Source of the DNA: Blastocatellia bacterium
GTDB taxonomy: Bacteria; Acidobacteriota; Blastocatellia; Chloracidobacteriales; Chloracidobacteriaceae
DNA length: 64,000 nucleotides
Direction of reading: 5' to 3'
Assembly (NCBI GenBank): GCA_019695185.1
Contig: JAIBAN010000002.1
Location: 124,001-188,000, forward strand
This document shows, one piece after another, positions 46,979 through 56,225 of the stretch. A program made the position numbers and the translations under genes. Below the pieces are notes generated by a model. The model had not been told where the DNA came from. It worked only from the letters and a program-made list of their open reading frames with translations, and searched no databases. Each line of letters opens with the position of its first letter. Positions within the stretch are counted from its first letter, which is position 1.

Positions 46979-48046
46979 ATGCCTTCTCCCTGGCGTGACT
47001 ACCAAAAAATGATGCTGGATTTCTTCCGGTATATTCCTTTTGGCATCGCCACGGCCTTTATTCCCTTTCTGCTGAATCTGCCTGCCTTTTGGAAAGCCGG
47101 AACCGTGAGTGAGCATGCCCTGAATTCACTGGTTTTCGGCAGCGCGATTTGCGGCTTCATTCTGCTCCTTTTTGCCGTGGTATATGCCGGGCTGACCTTG
47201 ATTCGCATCCGAACCGGAGTCATGCCGCTGCGCACACGCTCCGGCAAGCTGTGGTTCAATCTGGTTATTGGATTTGCCGGAATGACAATGGCTGTCTGGT
47301 TCCTGCTTGACCTTTCAAACCGACAGGCAGAAAAACCAGCCCGGTTCAGCGAGTTTTTCACGGCTTTACTGGTTGGGCTTTTTGTCGGGCTGCTGTTTTT
47401 TCTCCATCTGGCTTATCGCATGGCCAAAGAGGATGCGCTGGCGCTCCAAACCGTACTGGCCGAAACCCGCTACCAGACGCTGGAAAACCAGATGCAGCCG
47501 CATTTTCTTTTCAATGCCCTCAACAGTCTGGCTGAACTGATTGAAACCCACAACGATGCGGCAGCCGACATGACCTATAAGCTGGCAGACCTATATCGCC
47601 GGATTTTGGCCAATTCGCGGCGGAAAACCGCCAGTCTGGCCACGGAAGTCGAAATTGTCCGGGCGTACCTGGAGCTGGAACAGTTGCGCTTTGGTCCCCG
47701 ACTGCGTTTTACGATTGAAATCCCGCCGCAACCGGAAGCGATTTTTCTGCCCAGTCTCGTCCTCCAAACGCTGGTGGAAAATGCCGTCAAGCACGGCATT
47801 GCCACTTCCGTCGCAGGAGGACTGATTCAGGTGAAGGTGATGGCAACCGACCACGGCTCCTATCACCTGACGGTGGAAAACCCCGGTCCGAGCCGGTCAG
47901 CCTCAACCGGAACTGGAACCGGCCTGGACAATACCAAATCCAGGCTGGATTTACTCTATGGTGACCGGCACGGCTTTGCTTTGCAAACCACGAAGACCGG
48001 AACCACAAGCGCCGGGTTTTCTTTTTCCGGCAAGCAGTTTGATTGA
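46979..48046 (+). CDS. LytS-type sensor histidine kinase
   Basis: The 355-residue protein has four hydrophobic helices in the first ~145 residues and then a His_kinase domain. The phosphorylated His is in the MQPHFLFNALNSLAEL motif, and the ATP domain has LVLQTLVENAVKHGI and GTGTGLDNTKSRL. It phosphorylates the LytTR regulator encoded 54 bp downstream. The start codon follows a ~70-bp heptad array directly, so no normal ribosome site exists. Translation may start at this ATG in a leaderless or array-dependent manner, or at a later ATG (residues 11-12). The signal is unknown. Confidence 0.9.
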   Translation: MPSPWRDYQKMMLDFFRYIPFGIATAFIPFLLNLPAFWKAGTVSEHALNSLVFGSAICGFILLLFAVVYAGLTLIRIRTGVMPLRTRSGKLWFNLVIGFAGMTMAVWFLLDLSNRQAEKPARFSEFFTALLVGLFVGLLFFLHLAYRMAKEDALALQTVLAETRYQTLENQMQPHFLFNALNSLAELIETHNDAAADMTYKLADLYRRILANSRRKTASLATEVEIVRAYLELEQLRFGPRLRFTIEIPPQPEAIFLPSLVLQTLVENAVKHGIATSVAGGLIQVKVMATDHGSYHLTVENPGPSRSASTGTGTGLDNTKSRLDLLYGDRHGFALQTTKTGTTSAGFSFSGKQFD

Positions 48047-48100
48047 AGAGGTCCCTGAACGTGGCAAGCCACAAATGAACCAGCGCACAGCACACCTCCT

Positions 48101-48844
48101 ATGAAACGCATTCTTGTGGTGGATGACGAAATTCCGGCTCTTCAGAAAATCACCCGCTACCTGCGCCAAAGCGGGCGGGAACACCTGCTTGAAACGGCTG
48201 AAAATAGCCTGGACGCCGTTGCCAAAATCATTTCCTTTCAGCCGGATTTGGTTTTTCTTGACATTGCCATGCCGGGACTTTCCGGGTTGGATGTGTTGCG
48301 GCAGTTTGAGACCCGTCCGTTTCTGGTGGTGTTCCAAACCGCCTTTGATGAATATGCCCTCCAGGCATTTGAGGAACATGCCTGCGATTACCTGCTCAAA
48401 CCCTTTACCCAGGAACGGTTTACCAAGGCACTGGAGCACGCCTGCCAGCGTTTGACCGAAACCGACCACCTCCGGGCGTTGGAACAAAAGCTGGCTCTCC
48501 GTGAGGGGCCTCTGCGCCGGATTGCCGCCAAACAGGGGCAGCGCATTCGCCTGCTGGATGAAGCCGAAATTCTGTATTTTGTGAGCCAGGACCACTGTAC
48601 CTGTGTCTATTTCGGCGAGGCGGTGGAAGGAATTTGCGAACTTTCCCTCAATACCCTGGTGGAACGCCTGGACCCCGCACAGTTCCGTCAATTCCACCGG
48701 AAACATCTGGTTCGGTTGGATGCCATCCGAATCGTCGGCACCAACCGCGAAGGAGAAATGTGGCTTGAAATGCGGGATGGCGTCCGGTTGCCCGTTTCAC
48801 GCAAACACCGCCGCAACGTGCGCGAACTTTGTACCTTTTCCTGA
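48101..48844 (+). CDS. LytTR-family response regulator
   Basis: The 247-residue protein has a receiver domain at ~1-120 with the acidic pair DDE, the phospho-acceptor Asp in LVFLDIAMPGLSG and the conserved Lys in YLLKPF. A LytTR DNA-binding domain at ~145-247 follows (ILYFVSQDHCTCVYF, FRQFHRKHLVRLDAI, GVRLPVSRKHRRNV). It is the partner of the LytS-type kinase just upstream. LytTR regulators often control surface polysaccharide or virulence-type genes; no binding sites were identified here. Confidence 0.92.
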   Translation: MKRILVVDDEIPALQKITRYLRQSGREHLLETAENSLDAVAKIISFQPDLVFLDIAMPGLSGLDVLRQFETRPFLVVFQTAFDEYALQAFEEHACDYLLKPFTQERFTKALEHACQRLTETDHLRALEQKLALREGPLRRIAAKQGQRIRLLDEAEILYFVSQDHCTCVYFGEAVEGICELSLNTLVERLDPAQFRQFHRKHLVRLDAIRIVGTNREGEMWLEMRDGVRLPVSRKHRRNVRELCTFS

Positions 48845-48969
48845 ATGCTGCGAAAATTCAGCCAAAAACCGCGACATGGTTTGCAGTTTTTGGCCATTCG
48901 AACAGGAAAGCCGGTTTTCTCCGTCAGACGTGCCTTGGAAGTTTCGACAATGTGCGGGATGTCTTCTTG

Positions 48970-49644
48970 CTATTCCGCTCTTGGTGTACCGAACAAACCG
49001 TGTCGGGCGGAGCGAACCGGCTCAGCGTTGGGCATCTGCCCCCCTTTTCCCTCAGCCAGAAAGCCGCACAAAAAAATCCCGGCCATGCGTTCCGTCAGCA
49101 GGTTGGCATCCCCATCCCGGCGTGGGTCATACCATTGATACAGCCAGTTCATCATGCCAAACAGAGCCAGCGCGCTTAACCGACAGGCGGCGGCATCCAG
49201 AGGCAGACCACGTTCGCGGGCCAACGCCTGTAAAATTTCAATACACTGGGCTGTGTATCGCCGTTTTCGTTCATGAAAGCGTTTGCTCCATTCCCCGGTC
49301 AAAGCATCCGAATCCACCGATAACACCTTCATCTCCGCCCGGTGCGAAATATAATAATCCAAATGGTTGTGAATCAGCCGCCGGATTTGGGTTTCCGGAG
49401 GGAGCGGTTTTCCCTTGACGGGTGCCAGCGCCGCTTCCAGCCGTTGCCAGATTGTGGCAAAAGTTGTGTCCGCAATCAGAAACAGCAGTTCTTCCTTGCT
49501 GCGGAAGTAATGATACAACCCGGCCAGACTCATTTCCGTTTCACGGGAAATGTCACGCAATGAGGCTTTTTCATAGCCATGAGCGGCAAAAATGCGCGCC
49601 GCGCTTTGTAAAATGTGCTGCAATTTGGTGTCGTAAGCGGCCAT
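48970..49644 (-). CDS. TetR/AcrR-family transcriptional regulator
   Basis: From ATG 49644 (GGGAAG upstream) the 224-residue protein has a TetR helix-turn-helix at ~8-55 (ILQSAARIFAAHGYEKASLR, then LAGLYHYFRSKEELLF) and an all-helical ligand/dimer domain. The C-terminal half, with its RRLIHNHLDYYISHRAEMKV segment, resembles fatty-acid-type TetR regulators such as KstR2/FadR; this is only similarity. A longer frame from 49695 is translation of a GGACTGA array. It is divergent from gcvT, but control of that gene is not implied. Confidence 0.88.
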   Translation of the reverse strand: MAAYDTKLQHILQSAARIFAAHGYEKASLRDISRETEMSLAGLYHYFRSKEELLFLIADTTFATIWQRLEAALAPVKGKPLPPETQIRRLIHNHLDYYISHRAEMKVLSVDSDALTGEWSKRFHERKRRYTAQCIEILQALARERGLPLDAAACRLSALALFGMMNWLYQWYDPRRDGDANLLTERMAGIFLCGFLAEGKGGQMPNAEPVRSARHGLFGTPRAE

Positions 49645-49658
49645 ATACTTCCCAGGCA

Positions 49659-49800
49659 GGACTGAGGACTGAGGACTGAGGACTGAGAAATCCACCTGTC
49701 TTCCATCCTGGCAAAAGATTGATAAAGAAACCTCTCTCCGCGAATTCGATCAATTCTCACATTTCAGAAACTCAGTCCTCAGTCCTCAGTCCTCAGTCCT
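49659..49800. repeat. Paired inverted heptad arrays (GGACTGA)4 / (CTCAGTC)4
   Basis: Four GGACTGA units at 49659-49687 begin 15 bp upstream of the TetR start and four inverted units lie at 49772-49800. The spacer is 84 bp. This pair lies in a divergent region, so the arrays are not restricted to gene ends. Confidence 0.93.
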
Positions 49801-49904
49801 GTTTTCCCCAAGACTTCGGCTTGACGCTCCCCAGGGTGCGTGCTAGTTTCTGCCCGAAAATATCAGCCTTCCAACCATATCACACACAACCACAGGTACA
49901 CACA

Positions 49905-51011
49905 TTGTCCGAACAACTGAAACTCACCGCACTTGGAGAAACCCACCGAGCGCTCGGTGGGAAAATGGTCGATTTTGCCGGCTGGGAAATGCCCGTGCAA
50001 TATACCGGCCTGATTCCCGAACATATGGCGGTGCGCACCGCCGCCGGTTTGTTTGATGTCAGTCACATGGGAGAAATCGAAGTCCGGGGCCGGGATGCGT
50101 TGCGCCTCATGCAACTCATCACCTGCAATGATGTGGCCAAACTGGCCGACCGGCAGATTCACTATTCCGGACTGATGACCGAACAAGGCACTTTTGTGGA
50201 TGACATTTTGGTCCACCGGTTGCACGTCGAGCATTTTTTCTGCTGTGTCAACGCCTCAAACGTAGACAAGGATTTTGCCTGGTTTCAACAACATGCGGCA
50301 GGCCTGGAAGTCGAAGTCCTCAATTCCAGCTCCGCTTACAGCCAATTGGCCCTCCAGGGGCCGAAAGCGGTGCAGATTCTTCAGACTTTAACGGATTTCG
50401 ACCTTTCCACGCTGAAATACTACTGGTGTCAGCCGGAAATTGAGTTTTTTGGCGTCAAGGTTTTTTTGACCCGCACCGGTTATACAGGTGAAGATGGATT
50501 TGAGCTGTATTTTGCCCCCGAACACACAGTGGCCATTTGGGAAGGGTTGATGCGCGCCGGCAAATCCGAAGGTCTCATTCCAGCCGGTCTGGGAGCCCGC
50601 AATACGCTTCGACTGGAAGCCAAAATGGCCCTCTACGGCCATGAAATTGATGACACCACCACTCCACTGGAAGCTGATTTGGGCTGGATTTGCAAGCTGT
50701 CCAAAGGCGAATTTTTGGGCAGCGATGTGCTCAACCGGCAAAAAGCCGAGGGGCTGAAACGAAAACTGGTGGGGTTTGAAGTTGATGACCGGGTTCCAGT
50801 ACGGGACGGTTATCCGATTCGCCACAATGGACAGGACCTGGGTACGGTGACATCCGGCAGCCCATCGCCGTTCCTCAAGAAAAACATCGGTCTGGCTTAC
50901 TTTCCGATTGAACTCACGGAAATCGGAACGGCTTTTCACGTTTTGGTTCGGGGACGCGAAGTCCCTGCACACGTTGTTCCAACGCCTTTTTACAAGCGAG
51001 CCAAAGGTTAG
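49905..51011 (+). CDS. gcvT: Aminomethyltransferase, glycine cleavage T protein
   Basis: GcvT takes the aminomethyl group from GcvH and passes the methylene to tetrahydrofolate. The 368-residue product from TTG 49905 begins [20 protein letters not shown] and has [12 protein letters not shown], the [13 protein letters not shown] motif, [14 protein letters not shown], and a C-terminal domain with [12 protein letters not shown]. Conserved sequence starts exactly at the TTG; AGGT lies 6 nt upstream. The frame is open to 49719, but that part is repeat-derived. The order gcvT-gcvH-gcvPA follows on the same strand with array-filled gaps. No glycine riboswitch was recognised upstream. Confidence 0.93.
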   Translation: MSEQLKLTALGETHRALGGKMVDFAGWEMPVQYTGLIPEHMAVRTAAGLFDVSHMGEIEVRGRDALRLMQLITCNDVAKLADRQIHYSGLMTEQGTFVDDILVHRLHVEHFFCCVNASNVDKDFAWFQQHAAGLEVEVLNSSSAYSQLALQGPKAVQILQTLTDFDLSTLKYYWCQPEIEFFGVKVFLTRTGYTGEDGFELYFAPEHTVAIWEGLMRAGKSEGLIPAGLGARNTLRLEAKMALYGHEIDDTTTPLEADLGWICKLSKGEFLGSDVLNRQKAEGLKRKLVGFEVDDRVPVRDGYPIRHNGQDLGTVTSGSPSPFLKKNIGLAYFPIELTEIGTAFHVLVRGREVPAHVVPTPFYKRAKG

Positions 51012-51164
51012 GGTCCAGGATCCAGGATCCAGGGTCCAGGGTGTTGAGTTTTGATTTTTGAATGACAAAAAATTTCGCTTCACAACTTGAAATGCAAACC
51101 CGGTCGTTCAAGATTTCTCCCTCCTGAAACCTGAAACCTGAAACCTGAAACCTGAAACCTGAAA
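51012..51164. repeat. Heptad arrays (GGTCCAG/GATCCAG)4 and (CCTGAAA)6 between gcvT and gcvH
   Basis: Four GGTCCAG/GATCCAG units at 51012-51042 start at the gcvT stop. Six CCTGAAA units at 51123-51164 end shortly before the gcvH ribosome site. The two units are not exact complements, unlike the other pairs, but polarity and position are the same. Confidence 0.88.
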
Positions 51165-51189
51165 AAAACAAGGAGTCAAACAAACCACT

Positions 51190-51582
51190 ATGTCAAACTA
51201 TCCGGATGATTGCTATTACACGAAAGACCATGAATGGATCCGCGTAACCGGCGACACAGGACGTGTCGGCATCACGCATTATGCCCAGGAATCGCTCGGT
51301 GATGTGGTCTATGTTGATTTGCCCAAAGTGGGCGAGTCATATCAGTCAGGAGACCCCTTCGGCTCCGTTGAATCAGTCAAGGCCGTCAGCGAGTTGTTTA
51401 TTCCGGTTTCGGGGGAAATCGTGGAGATCAACGGCCAATTGGCTGACGCCCCGGAACTGGTCAATTCATCCCCTTATGATGAAGGCTGGATGGTGACCGT
51501 CAAATTCAGTAACACAGGCGAACTTGACAGCCTGTTGTCTTCCACTGAATACGAGGATTTCATCAAGGAAGGGAAACTCTAA
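51190..51582 (+). CDS. gcvH: Glycine cleavage system H protein
   Basis: GcvH carries the aminomethyl intermediate on a lipoyl lysine between the P, T and L proteins. The 130-residue protein starts with YPDDCYYTKDHEWIRV and has the lipoylation lysine K64 in FGSVESVKAVSEL, followed by GEIVEINGQL and the conserved YDEGWMV. Length is normal. An AAGGAG site is present, although 14-15 nt from the ATG, which is long. The gene is followed by a GAATTGA array starting at its stop codon. Confidence 0.95.
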   Translation: MSNYPDDCYYTKDHEWIRVTGDTGRVGITHYAQESLGDVVYVDLPKVGESYQSGDPFGSVESVKAVSELFIPVSGEIVEINGQLADAPELVNSSPYDEGWMVTVKFSNTGELDSLLSSTEYEDFIKEGKL

Positions 51583-51728
51583 TTGAGAATTGAGAATTGA
51601 GAATTGAGAATTGAGAATTGGAAATGCAATTTTTCAATCTCTTGAGTTTCAATTTTTTCGCCTGATGAAACTGTCCTTATTCAACTTTCGCCAAGGTTTT
51701 GGTCATTCTCAATTCTCAATTCTGAATT
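51581..51728. repeat. Paired inverted heptad arrays (GAATTGA)5 / (CTCAATT)3
   Basis: GAATTGA heptads at 51581-51620 begin in the gcvH stop and the inverted array lies at 51705-51728, 11 bp before the gcvPA start. The spacer is about 84 bp. Confidence 0.92.
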
Positions 51729-51739
51729 AAAAAAGCGTT

Positions 51740-53092
51740 ATGCGATATATTCCCAATTCCGTTGCATCCGTCCGCGAATCAATGCTGGAAAGCATGGGCG
51801 TCAAAAATGTTGGCGACCTTTTCGTCGGAATCCCGCACAATCTGCTGCTGACCGAACCGCTCAAGATTCCGCCGGCGGAATCTGAGACGGAACTGATTGA
51901 GTCCTTCAAAAAACTGGCGGGAGTCAATCGCCATCCGGATTCCTATGCCTCATTTTTGGGAGCCGGGGTCTATGACCATATTCGGCCTTTGGTTATTGAT
52001 ACGCTGATTTCGCGTTCGGAATTTTATACCTCCTACACGCCCTATCAGCCGGAAGTCAATCAGGGCACAGTCCATTCCATTTTTGAATTTCAGACCATGA
52101 TTTGCCAACTGACCGGGATGGATGTGGCCAATGCCTCAATGTATGACGGCTCAACCGCGCTGGCGGAAGGCATGCTCATGGCGTCCCGGATTACCGGACG
52201 CAAAAAAGTGGTCTGTGCCGGAGCGCTGCACCCCGAATATACGGCAGTGCTGAAAACCTACGCTCATTTTGCCGGGCTGACCGTGGAAACCGTTGGCCCC
52301 GGAGCAGAAGGAATCGGTCAGGTCAGCAGCCTCAAGCTGGAAAAAGATGTGGCGGCAGTCATTGTGCAGTCGCCGAACTTCTTCGGCTGTGTCGAAGATG
52401 TGACCGCGTTTGCCACTGCCGCCCATGAAGTTGGTGCCCTGCTCATTGTTTCCGTGGCTGAAGCCATCAGTCTGGGAATTCTGAAGCCCCCGGCAGAACT
52501 GGGAGCCGATATTGTGACCGGTGAAGGCCAATCTTTTGGGCTGGCCCCCAGCTACGGTGGCCCCTTTGTCGGATTTTTTGCCGCGCGCGACAAGTTTCAG
52601 CGGCAAATGCCGGGGCGGCTCATCGGCCAGGCGTTTGACCAGAATGGCAACCGGGCGTTCACCATCACCATGGCCACGCGGGAACAACATATCCGGCGCG
52701 AAAAAGCGACCTCCAACATCTGTACCAACGAAGCCTTATGTGCATTGGTAGCAAGTATTTACCTGAGCACCGTAGGCCGCCGCGGGTTGCAGGAAATCGC
52801 GGCTCGCAATGCCCAAAAGGCAGCTTATGCGCTGGAAGCCATCACCCGTGTGCCGGGCTATAGTCGGACGTTTGCAACACCTGTGTTCAACGAGTTTGTG
52901 ATTACCACACCGGCTCCGGCTGAAACCGTGGTGAACTCCCTGCTTGAACAAAACCTGCTCGCCGGGCTTCCGCTGGCGAAATACTACCCTGAGCGCACCC
53001 ACGAACTCCTGGTCTGCGTAACCGAAAACACCACCCGCGCCGCCATTGACGCATTGGCGGCAGCGCTGGCAACAGTCAAACACGAGGACTGA
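51740..53092 (+). CDS. gcvPA: Glycine dehydrogenase (decarboxylating) subunit 1
   Basis: This is the N-terminal half-type P protein, which with GcvPB forms the PLP-dependent glycine decarboxylase. The 450-residue product has RYIPNSVASVRESMLESMGV, SFLGAGVYDHIRP, FYTSYTPYQPEVNQGTVHSI, YDGSTALAEGMLMA and the late GEGQSFGLAPSYGGPFVGFF; no PLP lysine is expected in this subunit. The C-terminal residues and stop (VKHED) are encoded at the start of a GGACTGA array. The usual next gene, gcvPB, is not here: yajQ follows. Confidence 0.94.
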   Translation: MRYIPNSVASVRESMLESMGVKNVGDLFVGIPHNLLLTEPLKIPPAESETELIESFKKLAGVNRHPDSYASFLGAGVYDHIRPLVIDTLISRSEFYTSYTPYQPEVNQGTVHSIFEFQTMICQLTGMDVANASMYDGSTALAEGMLMASRITGRKKVVCAGALHPEYTAVLKTYAHFAGLTVETVGPGAEGIGQVSSLKLEKDVAAVIVQSPNFFGCVEDVTAFATAAHEVGALLIVSVAEAISLGILKPPAELGADIVTGEGQSFGLAPSYGGPFVGFFAARDKFQRQMPGRLIGQAFDQNGNRAFTITMATREQHIRREKATSNICTNEALCALVASIYLSTVGRRGLQEIAARNAQKAAYALEAITRVPGYSRTFATPVFNEFVITTPAPAETVVNSLLEQNLLAGLPLAKYYPERTHELLVCVTENTTRAAIDALAAALATVKHED

Positions 53093-53229
53093 GGACTGAG
53101 GACTGAGGACTGAGGAATTCAAAACCAGGAAGTGAAGGCCCCAAAGAATATTCCGACACAGACAGGTTTTGATGTTGCCCCTGGCACTTCATTCAGTTCT
53201 CAGTCCTCAGTCCTCAGTCCTCAGTCCTT
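53084..53229. repeat. Paired inverted heptad arrays (GGACTGA)4 / (TCAGTCC)5
   Basis: GGACTGA heptads at 53084-53115 contain the gcvPA stop codon. Inverted units fill 53194-53229, ending 7 bp before the yajQ start codon. The spacer is about 78 bp. Confidence 0.93.
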
Positions 53230-53236
53230 CAAAAAC

Positions 53237-53734
53237 ATGGCTCAACAAAACACTTTCGATATCATGTCCAAAATTGACCACGCCGAGGTCAACAACGCCA
53301 TCCAACAGGCGTTGAAGGAGTTAAGCCAGCGGTTTGACTTCAAAGGCAGCAAATGCGACATCGCGCTGGAGGCGAATGAAATCGTCCTCACGGCGGACGA
53401 TGCCTACAAGCTGAAAAGCCTGACGGAAATCCTCGAATCACGGCTGGTCAAGCGCAATGTCCCGCTCAAAGGGCTGAAGTACGGCAAAATCGAACCGGCG
53501 GCGGGCGACACCGTGCGCCAACGGGTCGAAATCCAGCAGGGCATTCCAACTGAGAAATGCAAAGACATTGTCAAGTTCATCAAAGACACCAAGGTCAAGG
53601 TCCAGGCCACCATCAACGGCGATTTTGTCCGGGTGGCCGGTAAAGACCGTGATATCTTGCAGGAAGTGATTGCCAAACTGAAAACACAGGATTTCGGTAT
53701 TGATATGCAGTTTGGCAACTATCGGACCAATTAA
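53237..53734 (+). CDS. yajQ: YajQ-family nucleotide-binding protein
   Basis: The 165-residue product from ATG 53237 matches the YajQ/DUF520 family throughout: NTFDIMSKIDHAEVNNAIQQ, a KELSQRFDFKGSKCDI segment, LVKRNVPLKGLKYGK, the IVKFIKDTKVKVQATINGD segment and the C-terminal LKTQDFGIDMQFGNYR. Members bind nucleotides, some c-di-GMP, and affect transcription or phage resistance in other bacteria; the role here is not shown. The inverted heptad array ends 7 bp before its start and leaves no ordinary ribosome site. A longer frame from 53132 is repeat translation. Confidence 0.93.
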   Translation: MAQQNTFDIMSKIDHAEVNNAIQQALKELSQRFDFKGSKCDIALEANEIVLTADDAYKLKSLTEILESRLVKRNVPLKGLKYGKIEPAAGDTVRQRVEIQQGIPTEKCKDIVKFIKDTKVKVQATINGDFVRVAGKDRDILQEVIAKLKTQDFGIDMQFGNYRTN

Positions 53735-53830
53735 TTTCCGCTGGGCTGAGGGTTGATTGTCCAGCCGTAGACCTGAAAGATTGAGACTGTCTCTGTTTTA
53801 TTGAAATCTTCATGATCTGATTTACTTTCC

Positions 53831-55489
53831 ATGACAGACAGCCATTTATCTGCCAGCCCTCAGTCCTCAGCCTTATCCTCCTTCCCTGCCTCTTTTCTCT
53901 TGAGAAATCTTCCGATTCTGCTTGGCCTTTTGGCCTATTGGATAGCCGGAATGTTTCTTTTACCGTTTTACTCCCATCAAATAAATCCAGACGGAGTCTC
54001 CTATATCAGCATTGCCCGCGAATATGCTTCCGGGCAGTATTCCCAGGCAGTCAATGGGTACTGGGGGCCAATGATTTCCTGGCTGCTGGTTCCTTTGTTA
54101 TGGGTAAAGCTGGAACCCATTTATGCCGCCAAACTGCTTTCGACGGCTGTTGGAATGGGGGTTTGGGTAGGTTTTGCGCACTGGTTGGCAGATTTCAAGC
54201 TGGCATCGGCCATTCGGCGGATTTTGGAACTGACGGCGATTCCTCTCATCCTATATTTTGCCCTTTCCGTCATTACCCCCGATTTGTTCCTGTTGGGATG
54301 GTATCTGCTTTATTTCAAAATTATTTTTGCTCAATCGTATCCGACTACACCCCGGAGCGGTTTGTGGTGTGGCGTGTGGGGTGCGCTTGCGTTTCTCACC
54401 AAAGCATTTGCCTTTTATTTTTTTCTGGCTCATTTCCTGTTGAGCACCCTGCTGCACTACGTTGCCGCAGAACCACAGGTCAAACAAAACGTACTCAGGC
54501 ATTGCCTCACAGGCATGCTCGTTTTTGGCTTTTTGAGCCTGCCCTGGATTGGGATACTTTCCCTCAAATACCACCGTTTGACCATTTCCACGACTGGCGG
54601 ATACAACTATGCCTTAATTGGCCCGCGTTCACTCGGTCACCCGGTGGAGCACTTGGGCCTGATTGCACCAGCCAATGACTTCGCCCAAACTGCATGGGAG
54701 GATCCTTCCCTGCTTCCCGTCCAAAGCTGGAGCCCGTTTGAATCCTGGGAATCCTTTCAGTATCAATTAGCCTTTCTTTGGCGGACCGGCCTGGAAATTG
54801 TTTCCATCTATCAGAATTTCTCTATTTTGTGGATACCCTTGCTTGGGTTCCTGGTGGTTTTTGGCTGGTTGCGTCGCTGGATTCATTCTCCGCTAATACA
54901 GTCTGTGCCGCCCGAACCCCGCCTGTGGCATTGGCTGTCAGTCTTCAGCCTCTACACGGCTGGAAACTGCCTGTTTCTGGTGTTTGACCGGTATTTGTGG
55001 GTGAATTATCTCTTGTTTCTGGGCGGGGCCGGTTGGCTGGCTCAATCCTTGCCCTGGCCCCGAAACTGGATGCGAATCGCTTTGGCAAGTGTGTTGGCGG
55101 CGACGTTCCTCGTCACGCCGTTGCAAAATCTGACTTCGGCAGTCAAGGGGACCAATCTGGATTTGGCAGTGAATAATGGAATGTATGAACTCAGCGAAGT
55201 GCTCCGGACCAATTACCATATCGGTGGCCGGATTGCCTCTGATACCAACTGGCATTGGACTCTCTATTTGGCCTATTTCCTGAATGCCAAATATTATGGG
55301 ACGGTACCCAAAGGAATTACGGTCAGCCAGCTTGAACGCGATTTGCAACGCCATCAGATTGACTATTTTGTGGTTTGGAATGATTCCCCTGACAAACCGT
55401 TGTTTCCTCAATACCTACGGATTCGGATACCGGAAATTCCCAATCTGGGTATTTATGTGCTCAAAAGAAAGACTGATAGTAACACTTGA
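53831..55489 (+). CDS. Multi-spanning membrane glycosyltransferase (ArnT/PMT type)
   Basis: The 552-residue protein has about 11 hydrophobic helices. The loop after the first helix has the acidic INPDGVSYISIAREY motif typical of GT-C enzymes that use polyprenyl-phosphate sugars (ArnT, PMT and related). The C-terminal periplasmic part begins near residue 440. The acceptor could be a lipid or a protein. The first ~20 residues (LSASPQSSALSSFPAS) come from a CAGTCCT-type heptad repeat at 53853-53873. It is convergent with a methyltransferase and near a dolichyl-phosphate-mannose-synthase-like enzyme, which may supply its substrate. Confidence 0.82.
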   Translation: MTDSHLSASPQSSALSSFPASFLLRNLPILLGLLAYWIAGMFLLPFYSHQINPDGVSYISIAREYASGQYSQAVNGYWGPMISWLLVPLLWVKLEPIYAAKLLSTAVGMGVWVGFAHWLADFKLASAIRRILELTAIPLILYFALSVITPDLFLLGWYLLYFKIIFAQSYPTTPRSGLWCGVWGALAFLTKAFAFYFFLAHFLLSTLLHYVAAEPQVKQNVLRHCLTGMLVFGFLSLPWIGILSLKYHRLTISTTGGYNYALIGPRSLGHPVEHLGLIAPANDFAQTAWEDPSLLPVQSWSPFESWESFQYQLAFLWRTGLEIVSIYQNFSILWIPLLGFLVVFGWLRRWIHSPLIQSVPPEPRLWHWLSVFSLYTAGNCLFLVFDRYLWVNYLLFLGGAGWLAQSLPWPRNWMRIALASVLAATFLVTPLQNLTSAVKGTNLDLAVNNGMYELSEVLRTNYHIGGRIASDTNWHWTLYLAYFLNAKYYGTVPKGITVSQLERDLQRHQIDYFVVWNDSPDKPLFPQYLRIRIPEIPNLGIYVLKRKTDSNT

Positions 55490-55529
55490 AACCGCGGCCC
55501 CGGAATCTCATACCTGCCCCCGCCCCAAC

Positions 55530-56225
55530 TCAACCACCAGTGTCTGAAAAAGTGACAAGATAAACCAAATTTGAGATGAATCCGCCCAAGCGATGATGGT
55601 TGGGGGCGATTTTTGCCTGGTTTGGAAACATGGCTGAAACCTCCCGGTCATCCAACAGGTTCAGATTTGCTTCAGATGCAAAAAAATCCTTTCCCAGCAG
55701 GCGGGCAATGACCCGAAACCACTTGGGTGGCAGCCAATGGACCAAAGGCAGCACCGTATGAAATTCAATTGGGTGCCAGCGATTCGGAGTTGTGATGTAA
55801 CACTGCTTTCCAACCCGGCACAATTCCCGGACAAACCGTTGTTGTTCCAGGCGGTTGCCGACATGCTCCAAGACGGCAAAGGAAACCACCAAATCAAAAC
55901 TTTTATCCGGGAAAGGCAATTGCTTTCCATTGGCGCGCAGAAAGCGAACGCCGGGAAACTCCTGTTCTAAAAAAGAGGCATCTTCCAGACCAACAGCGGT
56001 GATATTGTGAGGAAAAGGATAAAGTTTCTCAAAAAAATTGGAATCCGGTCGCCGGTCGCAAGTAACCCCGACATCAAGCACCTTGATTTCAGAGGTAGGT
56101 TTGACCTGCTCCATCAAAGCTGAAAACATCCGGACCCGGGCACGCCACACGACCCGACTGACAATCCCACCCACATCAGGTTGAACATACGCACTTGATT
56201 CATTCTGATTTGGAGAACGGTTCAT
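55530..56225 (-). CDS. Class I SAM-dependent methyltransferase
   Basis: From ATG 56225 the 231-residue protein has the Rossmann motif I EIKVLDVGVTCDRRPD, motif II near LPFPDKSFDLVVSFAVLEHV, and a CYITTPNRWHPIEFHT segment, as in methyltransferase_11 enzymes acting on lipid or sugar intermediates. Its start overlaps the 3' end of the glycosyltransferase gene by 26 bp, so the two are coupled. The frame is open further upstream, but that region encodes the end of the other gene in another frame. The substrate is unknown; an envelope glycan or its lipid carrier is likely. Confidence 0.85.
   Translation of the reverse strand: MNRSPNQNESSAYVQPDVGGIVSRVVWRARVRMFSALMEQVKPTSEIKVLDVGVTCDRRPDSNFFEKLYPFPHNITAVGLEDASFLEQEFPGVRFLRANGKQLPFPDKSFDLVVSFAVLEHVGNRLEQQRFVRELCRVGKQCYITTPNRWHPIEFHTVLPLVHWLPPKWFRVIARLLGKDFFASEANLNLLDDREVSAMFPNQAKIAPNHHRLGGFISNLVYLVTFSDTGG

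Noticed and set aside
49688-49904. Glycine riboswitch upstream of gcvT
   Set aside because: The region is a heptad pair plus unique sequence; no glycine-aptamer core was recognised.
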